A stretch of 64,000 nucleotides of DNA from Verrucomicrobiota bacterium. GTDB taxonomy: Bacteria; Verrucomicrobiota; Verrucomicrobiia; Limisphaerales; J093. The notes beneath the pieces are model-generated. The model worked only from the letters and a program-made list of their open reading frames with translations. It was not told where the DNA came from and made no database searches. Shown one piece after another: positions 17,093 to 27,001 of the stretch. The position numbers and the translations under genes are program-made. Numbering within the stretch: the first letter of the stretch is position 1; each line of letters opens with the position of its first letter. The DNA is taken from contig JADJWF010000011.1 of the NCBI GenBank assembly GCA_016716505.1, positions 310,001 through 374,000 of the forward strand, in the 5' to 3' direction.

Positions 17093-17163
17093 CCCGCGGC
17101 CTTGGTCCGCTGCCGCGCTTTTGGGGTTTTCAGGAACTTCGGTCGGCGTCATCGTTTTCGGGT

Positions 17164-18471
17164 ATGGCGGAAGAATCCCGGCACCAATACGACGAGAGCA
17201 AGGTTAAGACCCTCTCCTCGCTGGAGCACATCCGACTGCGCACCGGCATGTACATCGGGCGCATCGGCACCGGCGCCCATCCGGACGACGGCTGCTACGT
17301 GCTGCTCAAGGAGATCGTGGATAACGCGGTGGATGAGTTCATCATGGGCTTTGGCCGGGAGATCCGGATCCAGGTGGAGGGCAACCGCGTGTCCGTGCGG
17401 GACTTCGGACGTGGCATTCCGCTGGGCAAGGTGGTGGACTGCGTCTCGAAGATCAACACGGGCGCGAAGTACAACGACGAGGTGTTTCAGTTCAGCGTGG
17501 GGCTCAACGGCGTGGGCACCAAGGCGGTGAACGCGCTGTCCCGGTCGTTCCTGGTTCGCAGCCATCGCGACGGCCAGTTTGTCGAGGCCGCGTTCAAGCA
17601 GGGCCGCCTGCGGCGCGAGCTCAGCGGCAAGACCGAAGAGCCCAACGGGACCTACATCGAGTTCGAGCCGGACCCGGAAATCTTCAAGGACAGCGTCTTC
17701 AAGCCGGAGTTCATCGAGCGGCGGCTGCGGCACTACAGCTACCTGAACAGCGGACTGAAGCTGGTTTTCAACGGCAAGGTCTTCCAGTCGCGGGGGGGCC
17801 TGATGGACCTGGTGCTGGAGGAGCTGGGCACCGACCAGTCCGAGCCGATTTACCCGCCGCTGCACTACACCAGCAAGACGCTCGAGTTCTGCTTCACCCA
17901 CAGCAACAGCCGGTACGGCGAGGAGATTCTCAGCTTCGTCAACGGCCAGTACACCAGCGACGGCGGCACGCACCTGAGCGCGTTTCGCGAGGGACTGCTC
18001 AAGGCGGTGAATGAATACTCCGCAAGAGCTTCGAGGGCGACGACGTCCGGGAGGGCATCGTCGGCGCGGTCGCCATCCGCCTCAAGGACCCGATGTTCGA
18101 ATCCCAGACCAAGAACAAGCTGGGTAACACCGAGATCCGGACCGACCTCGTCAACCGCGTCCGCGAGGAACTGCTGCACTTCTTCAATCGCAACAAGCCG
18201 ATCGCCGAGAAGATCGTCGCCAAGGCCGAGGACACCAAACAGCTCCGCAAGGAATTGCAGGAGGTCAAGAAGCTGGCCCGCGAGCGGGCGAAGGCCATCA
18301 CCCTGCGCATTCCCCAGCTCAAGGACTGCAAGCTGCACTTCGACAAGAGGCGCGACAAAGGGCGCGGGACGATGCTGTTCATCTGCGAGGGCCAGTCGGC
18401 CGCCGGCTCGATCACGAGCTGCCGTGACGTCAACACGCAGGCGGTCTTCGTCCTCAAGGGCAAGCCGTTGA
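17164..18471 (+). CDS. parE: type IIA DNA topoisomerase B subunit (ParE/GyrB-like), N-terminal part up to a frameshift
   Basis: ATPase half of a type IIA topoisomerase B subunit. The GHKL motifs are present in order: EIVDNAVDEF (magnesium-binding Asn), DFGRGIP, and SVGLNGVGTKAVNAL, followed by the transducer domain. Starting at ATG 17164 (MAEESRHQYDESKVKTLSS), the family reading holds to LLKAVNEYS at about 18021. The frame then becomes Arg/Ser-rich nonsense until 18471. One missing G in TCCGCAAG near 18022 explains this: TCC GGC AAG AGC TTC GAG GGC would continue as SGKSFEGDDVREGIVGAVAIRLKDPMF, the expected sequence. The remainder is in the next entry. Joined, the protein would be about 609 residues, the ParE size. 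Confidence 0.85.
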   Translation: MAEESRHQYDESKVKTLSSLEHIRLRTGMYIGRIGTGAHPDDGCYVLLKEIVDNAVDEFIMGFGREIRIQVEGNRVSVRDFGRGIPLGKVVDCVSKINTGAKYNDEVFQFSVGLNGVGTKAVNALSRSFLVRSHRDGQFVEAAFKQGRLRRELSGKTEEPNGTYIEFEPDPEIFKDSVFKPEFIERRLRHYSYLNSGLKLVFNGKVFQSRGGLMDLVLEELGTDQSEPIYPPLHYTSKTLEFCFTHSNSRYGEEILSFVNGQYTSDGGTHLSAFREGLLKAVNEYSARASRATTSGRASSARSPSASRTRCSNPRPRTSWVTPRSGPTSSTASARNCCTSSIATSRSPRRSSPRPRTPNSSARNCRRSRSWPASGRRPSPCAFPSSRTASCTSTRGATKGAGRCCSSARASRPPARSRAAVTSTRRRSSSSRASR

Positions 18472-18992
18472 ACGTCTGGGACCTCAAGCGCGACGTGATG
18501 TACAAGAACGATGAGCTCTACAACCTGATGCAGACGCTCAACATCGAGGACAGCCTCGACGGCTTGCGCTACGAGAAGGTGATTCTCGCCACCGACGCGG
18601 ATGTGGACGGCCTCCACATCCGCAACCTGATGATCACCTACTTTTTCCGGTTCTTCGACCAGCTCGTCCACGACGGCCATCTGTACGTGCTCGAGACTCC
18701 GCTGTTCCGCGTGCGCAACAAGGAACGGACGATCTATTGCTACAACGAGGCGGAGCGGGATACCGCCGCGAAAGAACTCGGCGGCAAACCCGAGATCACC
18801 CGCTTCAAGGGCCTCGGCGAGATCAGCCCCAAGGAGTTTTCCCAGTTCATCGGGCGGGAGATGCGCCTGAGCCGGGTGGAATACGCGCCCAAGCCGGAAG
18901 TCGCGCCCATCCTCGACTTCTACATGGGCAAGAACACGCCGGAGCGGAAGGACTACATCATGGAGCGGCTGGTGGTGCCGGTGGAGGAGTAA
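18093..18992 (+). CDS. parE: type IIA DNA topoisomerase B subunit, C-terminal (Toprim) part after the frameshift
   Basis: Continues the gene above in the other frame. Real coding begins at about 18023; 18093 is only the first ATG (MFESQTKNKLGN). It holds the Toprim domain with CEGQSAAGS (catalytic Glu) and ATDADVDGLHIRNLM (the metal-binding DxD), and the C-terminal ITRFKGLGEISPKEF motif that contacts the A subunit. It lacks the long GyrB insert, as ParE does. Both halves retain all catalytic motifs and the break is a single base, so a sequencing error is as likely as a real mutation. It converges on the glycosidase gene with a 20-base gap. Confidence 0.85.
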   Translation: MFESQTKNKLGNTEIRTDLVNRVREELLHFFNRNKPIAEKIVAKAEDTKQLRKELQEVKKLARERAKAITLRIPQLKDCKLHFDKRRDKGRGTMLFICEGQSAAGSITSCRDVNTQAVFVLKGKPLNVWDLKRDVMYKNDELYNLMQTLNIEDSLDGLRYEKVILATDADVDGLHIRNLMITYFFRFFDQLVHDGHLYVLETPLFRVRNKERTIYCYNEAERDTAAKELGGKPEITRFKGLGEISPKEFSQFIGREMRLSRVEYAPKPEVAPILDFYMGKNTPERKDYIMERLVVPVEE

Positions 18993-19012
18993 CCGGCACC
19001 ACACGCAGGTGT

Positions 19013-22000
19013 TTATCGCCTGGACGGAAGGGCCTCCACCACCAACTGATTGAACCAGCGGTCCGTCGCCGCGCCCGGACAGGATTGGAGGGTCACCCGT
19101 TTGCGGTCCGGCGGCTCGTCGGTCTCGGTCACGTTCGGGGTTACCTCGGCCCAGTGGACCAGGTCGGCGGTGCCCAAAACCCGGATTCGCACGTCGGGAA
19201 GTTCGCGCGGCCGACGGTAGGTGAGCGTCAGGCAGCGCGCCGGCGGCGCCGAGGCGTCCGCGGACCACTGCACCAGGTCACGCGGCTGCGTCGGTGCAAA
19301 CGGCAGGGCTCCCAGCGCGTACTTCACGAAGTTGGCAATGCCGTCGCCGGCCGGCGCGGCGTCGGGACCGCTGACGGCCGGGTTGGCCAGTTGTTCAGGG
19401 GTGAAATGCTGCCGGCGCCAGCCTTCGAAACCGGCCAGCACCGGCGGCGCGACCTCAACCTCATACCAGAGCGTGGCGGCGCTGGTGGGCGCGACCAAAC
19501 GCGACCCGCCCGAACCGTCACCGCCCGCCGGAAATTCCGCGCTGCGCTGGCCGCGTTCGTCCAGCGTCCAGGCACGCACGCGCTCGGGCGGCACCGGCAG
19601 GCGCAGTTGCCACGGGATGACCTCGATTCGGGTGGGGGCGGTGCCCCACTGGTTGCCGACCGAGTTTTTGCTCGAGTCCTTCCACACCTGGCCGGTGTTT
19701 TCGATCCAGCCGCTGGCGATGACCAGGAAGGTGCCGTTGGTGAACGACTCGCCGCGCACCACGGTCAGCCCCACCGAGGCCCAGGGCAGCTCGGCGGGGT
19801 TCGCGGTCAACTCCAGCTCACCCAGGCCGAGGGCCCGATTGCGGATGTAGCCCACGGCGGCGCGCGTGCGCGGGGTGTCCACCAGCACGTAGCCGCGGTC
19901 GGGACCGTTGTTGAGCCAGCGCACCGGCAACGGCCCGCCGGGCAGGGGCGGATTGGCGGGGGGCGTGGTGAAGCCGGTGGGTTGCTCACCTACGTCCACG
20001 CTCAGGCGGGTGGTGAACGCCCAGTGATGCGGCATGCCCAGGTGCCCGCTGTGAAACACCGACCACGCCCCCCCGCGCGTCAGCAGCAGGTCCAGTTCGC
20101 GCTCGGGCGTCAGCGCCATGACCACCTCGTTGGTCAGCGGTGGCACGTCGCCGCGCCGGAAGAGGTTCGCGGCCAGGAGCAGGTTGGCCATCTTGGGCGG
20201 GTGCTGGGCGGTGTCGAAGAACCCGCGGATGCGGCCCATCCCCACCCCGTCGTGGCCGGGGCCGTAGTCGAAGAGCCAGAGGCCGTCCCAATCTTGGAGC
20301 GCCGCCTGCGCCGCGAGCATGATCGGCCCTTCGGCGCCGTAGTACATGGGCGAGGGGTGTTGGTATTCGGTCACGGTGAACGGCTTGCCGCGAAGTCGCT
20401 GGCGGCTGAGGCCGGCGAGGGTGTTGTCGCTGTTGGTGGTGGTGACCATCGAGACGTTGGGCACGATCCAGTTCACCGGGTCCCAAGGCTGACCGGGAAA
20501 CTGCGGATGCTGCCAGTAGGCGTGGGCGTCAATGATGTCGAGCCGCGACTGCACCGTGGCGGGGCTGTTGGCCATGATGGTGCCGAAGATCAGGCCGGGG
20601 TAACCGCAATTGGTGCGGAGATGCCCGACCATCGCGTCGTAGTAGGCGTTTTCGCGATCGCGCAGGAAGGCCAGCCAGTCTCGACGCGCGGCCGCGGTGC
20701 CGGTGAAACCGTCGCCGCTGTAGCGAACGGTGGGCAGATTCCGCGCGGCCAGCGAGGTGCCGGGCGGCGGCAGACCCACAGTGCCGCCGCGATGGAAGCG
20801 GACGTCGGCCAGCCAGAAGCTGCCCAGACGCGTGCCCATTCCACCGAAGTTGACCCGGGTGTTGGTGTCCCGCGTCCCGGAGGGCAACACGGCGATGAAG
20901 GTGTTGGTGAAGGTCTGCCAGTTGGTCGAAAGCCGCACGCTGCGGCTCAGACCCACCGCCTGCCAGGGGTCGTGGGCCTGCATGACCGAGACGTCCAGGT
21001 TGGCGGCGGCGTCGGCCTTCGCCGAGAAGATCAGCGTGTACACTTGGGCATTCGAGACGGTCAGGCCGGGCTGGTTGAACTGGACGTGCCAGCCGGCCGT
21101 GCCGGTCCGGGTGGTGGTGATTTTCGCGGCGGGCGCGCCGTTGAAATCCGTGGTGCGCGTGGCCGTGGCGGTGGCGCCCTGGTGTTGTTCCAAATTCCAC
21201 GAAGTGATGCCGGTGGCGAAGTCGCCGTTGCGGAGCAGGTTGGCGCCGAGCGGTTCCTGGATGGGTTGCCAGGCGGCGAGCAGCGCCGCGTCATCGGCGT
21301 ACCGCCCGGCGAGCCAGTCGTTCCACCGCGCGGACAGGTCCGCCGCGTAGCGCGCGGGCAAGCGGTCCAGGCCGCCGTCGTACCATTTCTGGAGCAGGCC
21401 GTTTTCGTTGATGATCTCGACGAAGGCCGCGGCGGGGTCGCGTGCCAGCGGCAGGCCGGTGAAGCGGTTGGTCGGCGTGAGCAGGCGGGTCGCGTATTCC
21501 TTGTGGAGCGCCAGGGCGGTGTCGTTGAAGAAGCCCAGGATGTGCTGGTCCTTCCAGTCCATCGTCGTGACCTCGGGCCCGAGGCCGTCGCCGGAGCGGT
21601 ACTCGCGGCCGACCAGCAGGTTGATGTTCGCGTAGATGCCGTGAGCCTTGAGCCGCGAGATCAGAAAGTGCAGCCGCTCGAGCTGGGCGGGATTGATCTC
21701 ACGGCTGCTGGTGCTGGTGTAGCGGAGAATCCCGCCTCCCGTGGCCCAGGGCGCATCCATGTGGTGGAAGCGCACGTTGTTGACGCCGAACTTGGCCAGG
21801 CGCGCGGCCACGGCCTCGGCCTTGTTGGTGGGCATGAACGGTGAGTCGCCGGCGAAGTTCATGCCCAGAAAACGGACCCGCTCACCCCGCAGCACGAAGT
21901 GCCCGGCGGCGTTCACGGCAACCCGGTCCTCCGGGCCGATCGGGCGGTTCATCCCGGAAAAATCGGTCACGCCCGGCGAGGCGTCGTTCCAGGGCAGCAC

Positions 22001-22078
22001 GAAGGGGACGATTTCGGCACGGCCCGCCACCAAGCAACCCAGCGCGACGGCGAGCCAGGGAAGACAGACAAACTTCAT
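19013..22078 (-). CDS. large exported glycoside hydrolase-like protein (GH5/cellulase-type) with an inserted CBM-like module
   Basis: A 1021-residue protein with a signal peptide (MKFVCLPWLAVALGCLVAGRA) at the ATG at 22078; the frame extends upstream without family features. The N-terminal part resembles GH5/GH42-type TIM barrels: FLGMNFAGDSPFMPT, FGVNNVRFHHMDAPWA, LKAHGIYANINLLVGREYR and FVEIINENGL, where Glu is in the expected acid/base position. An inserted module, LLRNGDFATGITSWNLEQH followed by a beta-rich stretch to about residue 430, looks like CBM_4_9. A second barrel part (FTVTEYQHPSPMYYGAEGP) supplies a candidate nucleophile Glu. The C-terminus (GDGIANFVKYALGALPF, then DLVHWAEV) is a tail seen on many secreted verrucomicrobial proteins. 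The polysaccharide substrate is unknown. Confidence 0.75.
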   Translation of the reverse strand: MKFVCLPWLAVALGCLVAGRAEIVPFVLPWNDASPGVTDFSGMNRPIGPEDRVAVNAAGHFVLRGERVRFLGMNFAGDSPFMPTNKAEAVAARLAKFGVNNVRFHHMDAPWATGGGILRYTSTSSREINPAQLERLHFLISRLKAHGIYANINLLVGREYRSGDGLGPEVTTMDWKDQHILGFFNDTALALHKEYATRLLTPTNRFTGLPLARDPAAAFVEIINENGLLQKWYDGGLDRLPARYAADLSARWNDWLAGRYADDAALLAAWQPIQEPLGANLLRNGDFATGITSWNLEQHQGATATATRTTDFNGAPAAKITTTRTGTAGWHVQFNQPGLTVSNAQVYTLIFSAKADAAANLDVSVMQAHDPWQAVGLSRSVRLSTNWQTFTNTFIAVLPSGTRDTNTRVNFGGMGTRLGSFWLADVRFHRGGTVGLPPPGTSLAARNLPTVRYSGDGFTGTAAARRDWLAFLRDRENAYYDAMVGHLRTNCGYPGLIFGTIMANSPATVQSRLDIIDAHAYWQHPQFPGQPWDPVNWIVPNVSMVTTTNSDNTLAGLSRQRLRGKPFTVTEYQHPSPMYYGAEGPIMLAAQAALQDWDGLWLFDYGPGHDGVGMGRIRGFFDTAQHPPKMANLLLAANLFRRGDVPPLTNEVVMALTPERELDLLLTRGGAWSVFHSGHLGMPHHWAFTTRLSVDVGEQPTGFTTPPANPPLPGGPLPVRWLNNGPDRGYVLVDTPRTRAAVGYIRNRALGLGELELTANPAELPWASVGLTVVRGESFTNGTFLVIASGWIENTGQVWKDSSKNSVGNQWGTAPTRIEVIPWQLRLPVPPERVRAWTLDERGQRSAEFPAGGDGSGGSRLVAPTSAATLWYEVEVAPPVLAGFEGWRRQHFTPEQLANPAVSGPDAAPAGDGIANFVKYALGALPFAPTQPRDLVQWSADASAPPARCLTLTYRRPRELPDVRIRVLGTADLVHWAEVTPNVTETDEPPDRKRVTLQSCPGAATDRWFNQLVVEALPSRR

Positions 22079-22243
22079 GAGCCCGAGTTTAGCCGGTCCC
22101 GTGCCAGTCGAAAACGCCAAGCGAAGCTCGCCGTCGGGGGCGCCGCCACCGCCCTGAGCTGGATTCGGCGGTTCCGGCGGGGTATTCCGGCCATTGCTCG
22201 TTCGCCGCAGTCCATGCATGGTCACGGCGGACGCAAGACCATC

Positions 22244-24199
22244 ATGAACCGACGCGATTTTCTGACCGTCGCCGGTGGACTCACGGGCTACACGGTATTC
22301 GTGAAGCTCCACGCAGCGGATGAGCCGCGCCGGGCGCGGGAGACGATCGTTCAACAGTTTGACCACATCGCACCGCCCCAGCCCTCAGGGGACCGCTTCG
22401 CCGGTGAGCCACACATGACGCTGGTGGACCTGACGGGCGATGTCTTCGTGGCTGGCGGCGGCATGGCAGGCGTCTGCGCCGCCCTTGCCGCGGCCCGGCA
22501 CGGAGCGAAAGTGATCCTGGTGCAAGACCGCTCGCGGTTGGGCGGCAACGCCAGCAGCGAGGTCAAGATGCACATCGTGGGCGCGGACCACCACGGTCAG
22601 CGACCGGGTTGGCGCGAGGGCGGAATCATCGAGGAACTGCGCCTGGATGACGCGGTCAACAATCCCCACCGCAGCTTCGAGTTATGGGACCTGCTCCTGT
22701 ACGACAAACTCAAATCCGAGCCAAACCTCACGCTGCTGCTGGACACCACGCTGTTTGCCGCGGAAACGGAAAACGGCTCGATTCGCCGCGTCCTCGCGCG
22801 GTGCGACAAAACCGAGCACCTGTACCGCATCACCGCGCGCCAGTTTCTCGACTGCACGGGCGACTGCCGGCTCGGGCTTGAGGCCGGCGCGGACCATCGG
22901 GTCGGGCGCGAGGCCCGGAGCGAGTTCGGTGAGTCCCTCGCCTACGACGTTGCCGATCGCCAGACCCTGGGCAGCAGCATCCTGTTCACCGCGCGCGACT
23001 ACGGCCGGCCGGTGCCCTTCACGCCTCCCGCGTGGGCGCGGAAGGTGACGAAGGAAATGCTCCGGTTCCGGGCCGTGAACTCGTGGGAGTACGGCTACTG
23101 GTGGATCGAGTGGGGCGGTCAGTTAGACAGCATCCGCGACAACGAGCGCATCCGCTTTGAGCTGCTGAGCATCGTGCTGGGCGTTTGGGACTACATCAAA
23201 AACTCGGGCGACCAACCTTCCAGCGTCAACTGGGGCATGGACTGGATCGGCTTCCTGCCGGGCAAGCGGGAGAGCCGGCGGCTGATGGGCGATTACCTGC
23301 TCACGCAGCACGATCTCGAGGGCAAACGCGGCGAACCGGAGGACGCCGTCGCCATCGGCGGTTGGCCCCTGGACGACCATCCGCCGTCCGGGTTCGATGC
23401 CTGGCAGGCGCCGCCGTTCCGGTCCATCAAGGTGCCGGACGTGTACAGCATCCCCCTGCGCTGCCTGTACAGCCGCAACGTGCGCAACCTCTGGATGGCC
23501 GGACGGAACATCAGCGCCACGCACGCGGCGTTCAGTTCCACGCGCGTCATGGCCACCTGTGCGGTCATGGGGCAGGCGGCGGGAACGGCGGCCGCCCTGT
23601 GCGCGCGGCACGGTCTGACGCCCCGGCAGTTGTACGAGGACAAAGCCCGGCTGCGCGAACTCCAGCAGACGCTGCTGCGGGATGATCAGACGATCAAGGG
23701 CCGGAGGAACGAAGACCCGCGGGATCTGGCGCGGTCGGCCAAAGTGACCGCCTCGGATTCGCACGACCTGTCGCGCCCGGAGAATGTCATCAACGGTTTT
23801 GTGCGCGACTCCGGCAACGAGTGGAAAAACCGCTGGGGCGTCCGGCTGGGCGGTGAGCCCGCATGGTTGCAACTTTCCTGGTCCACGCCGCAGCGCGTGC
23901 GCGAAGTGCAGATCACGTTCGACAGCGGCTTTCACCGGGAGCTGACGCTGTCTGCCTCTGACGGTGTGTCCCGCCGGATGATCCGCGGCCCGCAGCCGGA
24001 GACGGTGCGCGATTACAATCTCGAGTGGCTTACCCCCGAGGGTCCGCGGGTTCATTCGGTCCGCGGGAACCATCAGCGCCTGAATCGCGTGGTGCTCGAC
24101 GGGGTGGTGACCGACACGCTGCGCCTGCTCCCGCTGGCCACGCACGGGTCACCCATCGCGAGCGTGTACGAGATCCGCGTGTACGGCGACCCCGCCTGA
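22244..24199 (+). CDS. Tat-exported FAD-dependent oxidoreductase
   Basis: A 651-residue member of the FAD-dependent oxidoreductase family (PF12831 type). The ATG at 22244 gives a short Tat signal (MNRRDFLTVAGGLTGY). The dinucleotide-binding motif GDVFVAGGGMAGVCAALAAA spans residues 65-84, and a second FAD-contacting motif, NLWMAGRNISATHAAFSSTR, is followed by MGQAAGTAAAL. The C-terminal ~150 residues (DLARSAKVTASDSHDLSRPE onward, with VREVQITFDSGFHREL) look like a discoidin/F5-F8-type sugar-binding domain. Such proteins occur throughout verrucomicrobial carbohydrate loci and may oxidise sugars, but the substrate is unknown. It is divergent from the glycosidase gene across 165 bases, so the two could share a control region. 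Confidence 0.88.
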   Translation: MNRRDFLTVAGGLTGYTVFVKLHAADEPRRARETIVQQFDHIAPPQPSGDRFAGEPHMTLVDLTGDVFVAGGGMAGVCAALAAARHGAKVILVQDRSRLGGNASSEVKMHIVGADHHGQRPGWREGGIIEELRLDDAVNNPHRSFELWDLLLYDKLKSEPNLTLLLDTTLFAAETENGSIRRVLARCDKTEHLYRITARQFLDCTGDCRLGLEAGADHRVGREARSEFGESLAYDVADRQTLGSSILFTARDYGRPVPFTPPAWARKVTKEMLRFRAVNSWEYGYWWIEWGGQLDSIRDNERIRFELLSIVLGVWDYIKNSGDQPSSVNWGMDWIGFLPGKRESRRLMGDYLLTQHDLEGKRGEPEDAVAIGGWPLDDHPPSGFDAWQAPPFRSIKVPDVYSIPLRCLYSRNVRNLWMAGRNISATHAAFSSTRVMATCAVMGQAAGTAAALCARHGLTPRQLYEDKARLRELQQTLLRDDQTIKGRRNEDPRDLARSAKVTASDSHDLSRPENVINGFVRDSGNEWKNRWGVRLGGEPAWLQLSWSTPQRVREVQITFDSGFHRELTLSASDGVSRRMIRGPQPETVRDYNLEWLTPEGPRVHSVRGNHQRLNRVVLDGVVTDTLRLLPLATHGSPIASVYEIRVYGDPA

Positions 24200-24218
24200 G
24201 TCCGGGGTGCCCTTGCGC

Positions 24219-26840
24219 TCACAACACCGTGACGGGGCGTTCACCGCGATCCAGCGTGCCGCGGGTGACACCCAATTGATGCTGGAGCTTCAGTTCGCGC
24301 CACAGTTGCGCGCCGGTGATTTGACCCGCCAGCAATTCCCGATAGCGCTGGATGGTCCGCGTCACCTCGGCTGGCGACTCGTCGAGGAATTCGAGGCGAA
24401 ACCGCCGCGCGCCCAACGCGATAAACCGATGCACATACTCGGCGCCGGTTTGCGCCCGCGCGTTGTACACCGTGTTGCGACAGCCGGCGTCGGCCTTCAG
24501 CGGATGCAGGGCGCCAACGCGGTCGCGGAGTTGGACGGCGTGTTTTTCGCAGGGCCGACCGCAGTCGCGGTAGTCCTTGCCCCGGCTGAGAAACGCGCAG
24601 AACACGCAGTGCTCCATGTGGAACATGGGCATGTGTTGGTGGATGGTGATCTCAAACCACTCCGGCGGCGCGGCCGCGAGCAGGGCCTCCAGTTGCGCGT
24701 TGTTCAGATCGTAGGACGCCGTCACGCGCTCCAGCCGAAAACGCTCGATGAAATACCCGGCTGCCAGCGGATTGGCGATGTTCAGCGAGTAATCTCCCAC
24801 GCAACGACAGTCGCCAAAAAAGCGGAGGTGGTCATAGTTCCGAACAAGGTAGCCGTCCGCTTCCGAGGCGCGCACCTGCCGCAGAATCCACTCCTCGCCC
24901 GGTTTGGTGATGCGCGGGGGCGCAACGAACAACTCCGGGCGGTCCGGCCTGGCGCGGGCGAGTGCCACCGCGTCGCGATACCGTTTGGGATCTTCCAGTT
25001 CGCAATAGACCGTCGCCACACCGGTTGCCAGGGCGGCCTCGAGTTGCGGCAGGCTGCGCACCAGCACGACCAAGTCGGGCGCGAGCTCCGCGCGCTCACC
25101 GGCGGATCTCGCGCTTCGCTCCGGCACGTCGTCACCCGTGGCCTCGCGGAGCACCCAGCGGGAAGGCTGGATGCGCTGTCGTTCGATGTCCGCCACGACT
25201 TCGCGCCGGATTCGGTTGAGCTCGCTCACGGGCAGGTGAACTTCCCCCTCAAGTCGGTTTTCGAGCCGACCAAGCCGAAAAGGCGTGCCGCCCAGCCGTC
25301 CGAGTTGCTGCGCCAGCCGGACGGCCGTCAGCGGCTGTTGCGTCGCCACTTCCAAGGGCATCGTGGACGAAACCCGCGCGACGTGACCGGCCTCATCGCG
25401 GGCGACCACCGTCATCGGGAGTCCGGCCTCGCCAAACACCTCGAATTCGAGGGGCCGTTGGAACCGCACCTCGTCCCCCTCGAAGGTCTGACGCAATTCG
25501 CGCTCGAGGGCCGGATCGCTGGTCTTCCACAAACGATCGCCGGGACGAATGCGACGGAAGTCCACTTCGCCGTTGCCGAATGTCAGGACGGCCTCCCGTT
25601 CCGCGGCGGCGGGATTCGAACCCCGGACGGCTGCCTTTGGGCCGCGGATCTCATAAACGCGCCCGCCTTCCTCGGGTTCATCCGGCCGGCCGGCGTCGAA
25701 CACGACGCCGTCGCCCGGTTTTAAGGGGCCGGACAGCCGGACCCGCACGCCGTCCCGGAGGACCTGCAAAACCTCGCCGAGGTACACGCCGCGCTTCTTG
25801 GGATAGCGCGTGTGGACGAGTTCCTGGTTGTTCACGCCGCCAAACCAACCGGTGTACAGGCCGCGCGAGAACGCCATCTGCATTTCGTAGCGGGTCTTTC
25901 CCGGCGCATCGGCCGGAGGATTCAGTGAAGCCTGAGCCGGACCACCGGCGCCGTTCGCCTGCGGTCGGCAGCGGTCGAGGGCCTGGCGGTAGATCCGCGT
26001 GATGCTGGCCACGTACTCGGGCGATTTGAGGCGCCCTTCGATCTTCAGCGACGCCAGGCCAAGCCGGACCAATTCCGGGATCAACTCCACGCTGGCGAGA
26101 TCCTGCGGGCTGAGCAGATAGCGGCGGTCGCCCAGCGGGACGGTCTGGCCGTCGCTGACCAGTTCATACGGCAGCCGGCAGGCTTGCGCGCACTCGCCGC
26201 GGTTGGCCGATCGGCCGCCGAGCGACTCGCTGGTGAGGCACTGGCCCGAATACGCCACGCACAACGCGCCATGCACGAACACCTCCAGCGGCAGGGCGGC
26301 GCCGGTGCTCTGCTGGATGGCTGCGATGTCCCGCAGCGAACACTCGCGCGCGAGCACCACCAGTGCGCAGCCCAGCTCGCGGGCCAACTCCACGCCCGCT
26401 GCGCTGGTAATGGTCATCTGCGTTGACGCGTGGATGGGAAAGTCCGGCGACAGCCGGCGGATCAGCCGGCAGATGCCGATATCCTGCACGATCGCGGCAT
26501 CCACCCCGGCGGCGATGATCGCGCGGAGAAAGCGTTCTGCCTCCGGCAGTTCCTCGGTGAAGACCAGCGTGTTGAAGGTGAGATACCCCCGCACCCCGCG
26601 TCGGTGCAGGAATTCCATCAGCCGGGGCAGCTCCGCTTCGGAGAAGTTGTCGGCACGCATCCGGGCATTGAAGCGGTCCAGCCCGAAGTAGATCGCATCC
26701 GCGCCGTTTTCGACCGCGGCCCGCACACACGCCCAATCCCCGGCGGGTGCCAGCAACTCAGGCAGACGGACGCCCGGCCCGGCCGCCGGAGAACGGGCGC
26801 AAGACGGCGGGGCGGCGGCGGACTGAAGGAAAACGCTCAC
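24219..26840 (-). CDS. U32 peptidase-family protein (DUF3656-containing; RNA hydroxylase-like)
   Basis: An 873-residue protein with a GTG start at 26840. The N-terminal U32 domain shows LPELLAPAGDW, GADAIYFGLDRFNARMRADNF and the signature VFVHGALCVAYSGQCLTS (residues 187-204) with Cys-rich SANRGECAQACRLPY, where cysteines probably bind an Fe-S cluster. A DUF3656-like middle and a second U32-type segment (DYSLNIANPLAAGYF, HMPMFHMEHCVFCAFLSRGKDYRDCGRPCEKH) follow. The family includes E. coli RlhA and TrhP, which hydroxylate 23S rRNA and tRNA, so an RNA-modifying role is more likely than proteolysis. The length fits the long RlhA-like form. It converges on the FAD oxidoreductase gene with a 19-base gap. 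Confidence 0.88.
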   Translation of the reverse strand: MSVFLQSAAAPPSCARSPAAGPGVRLPELLAPAGDWACVRAAVENGADAIYFGLDRFNARMRADNFSEAELPRLMEFLHRRGVRGYLTFNTLVFTEELPEAERFLRAIIAAGVDAAIVQDIGICRLIRRLSPDFPIHASTQMTITSAAGVELARELGCALVVLARECSLRDIAAIQQSTGAALPLEVFVHGALCVAYSGQCLTSESLGGRSANRGECAQACRLPYELVSDGQTVPLGDRRYLLSPQDLASVELIPELVRLGLASLKIEGRLKSPEYVASITRIYRQALDRCRPQANGAGGPAQASLNPPADAPGKTRYEMQMAFSRGLYTGWFGGVNNQELVHTRYPKKRGVYLGEVLQVLRDGVRVRLSGPLKPGDGVVFDAGRPDEPEEGGRVYEIRGPKAAVRGSNPAAAEREAVLTFGNGEVDFRRIRPGDRLWKTSDPALERELRQTFEGDEVRFQRPLEFEVFGEAGLPMTVVARDEAGHVARVSSTMPLEVATQQPLTAVRLAQQLGRLGGTPFRLGRLENRLEGEVHLPVSELNRIRREVVADIERQRIQPSRWVLREATGDDVPERSARSAGERAELAPDLVVLVRSLPQLEAALATGVATVYCELEDPKRYRDAVALARARPDRPELFVAPPRITKPGEEWILRQVRASEADGYLVRNYDHLRFFGDCRCVGDYSLNIANPLAAGYFIERFRLERVTASYDLNNAQLEALLAAAPPEWFEITIHQHMPMFHMEHCVFCAFLSRGKDYRDCGRPCEKHAVQLRDRVGALHPLKADAGCRNTVYNARAQTGAEYVHRFIALGARRFRLEFLDESPAEVTRTIQRYRELLAGQITGAQLWRELKLQHQLGVTRGTLDRGERPVTVL

Positions 26841-27001
26841 GTGACTTCAACCGAATCGGCGGAAAATAGTGTCCGGCCAGAGACTTCTCAATGGCGCCGA
26901 TTGGTTTAACCGGGACGCCCGGTGGAGCGCATTGCTGGCCCGGAAATCGCTCTTTACACGGCACAGTTCGCCGATAGGCTTCGACCACCGTTGTACACGT
27001 T

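Noticed and set aside
17164..18992. Programmed ribosomal frameshift in the topoisomerase gene
   Set aside because: No slippery heptamer or downstream pseudoknot is evident; one missing base is the simpler explanation.
24219..26840. Collagenase/protease annotation for the U32 protein
   Set aside because: The Cys-rich motif and length match RlhA/TrhP-like RNA-modifying members better than a protease.
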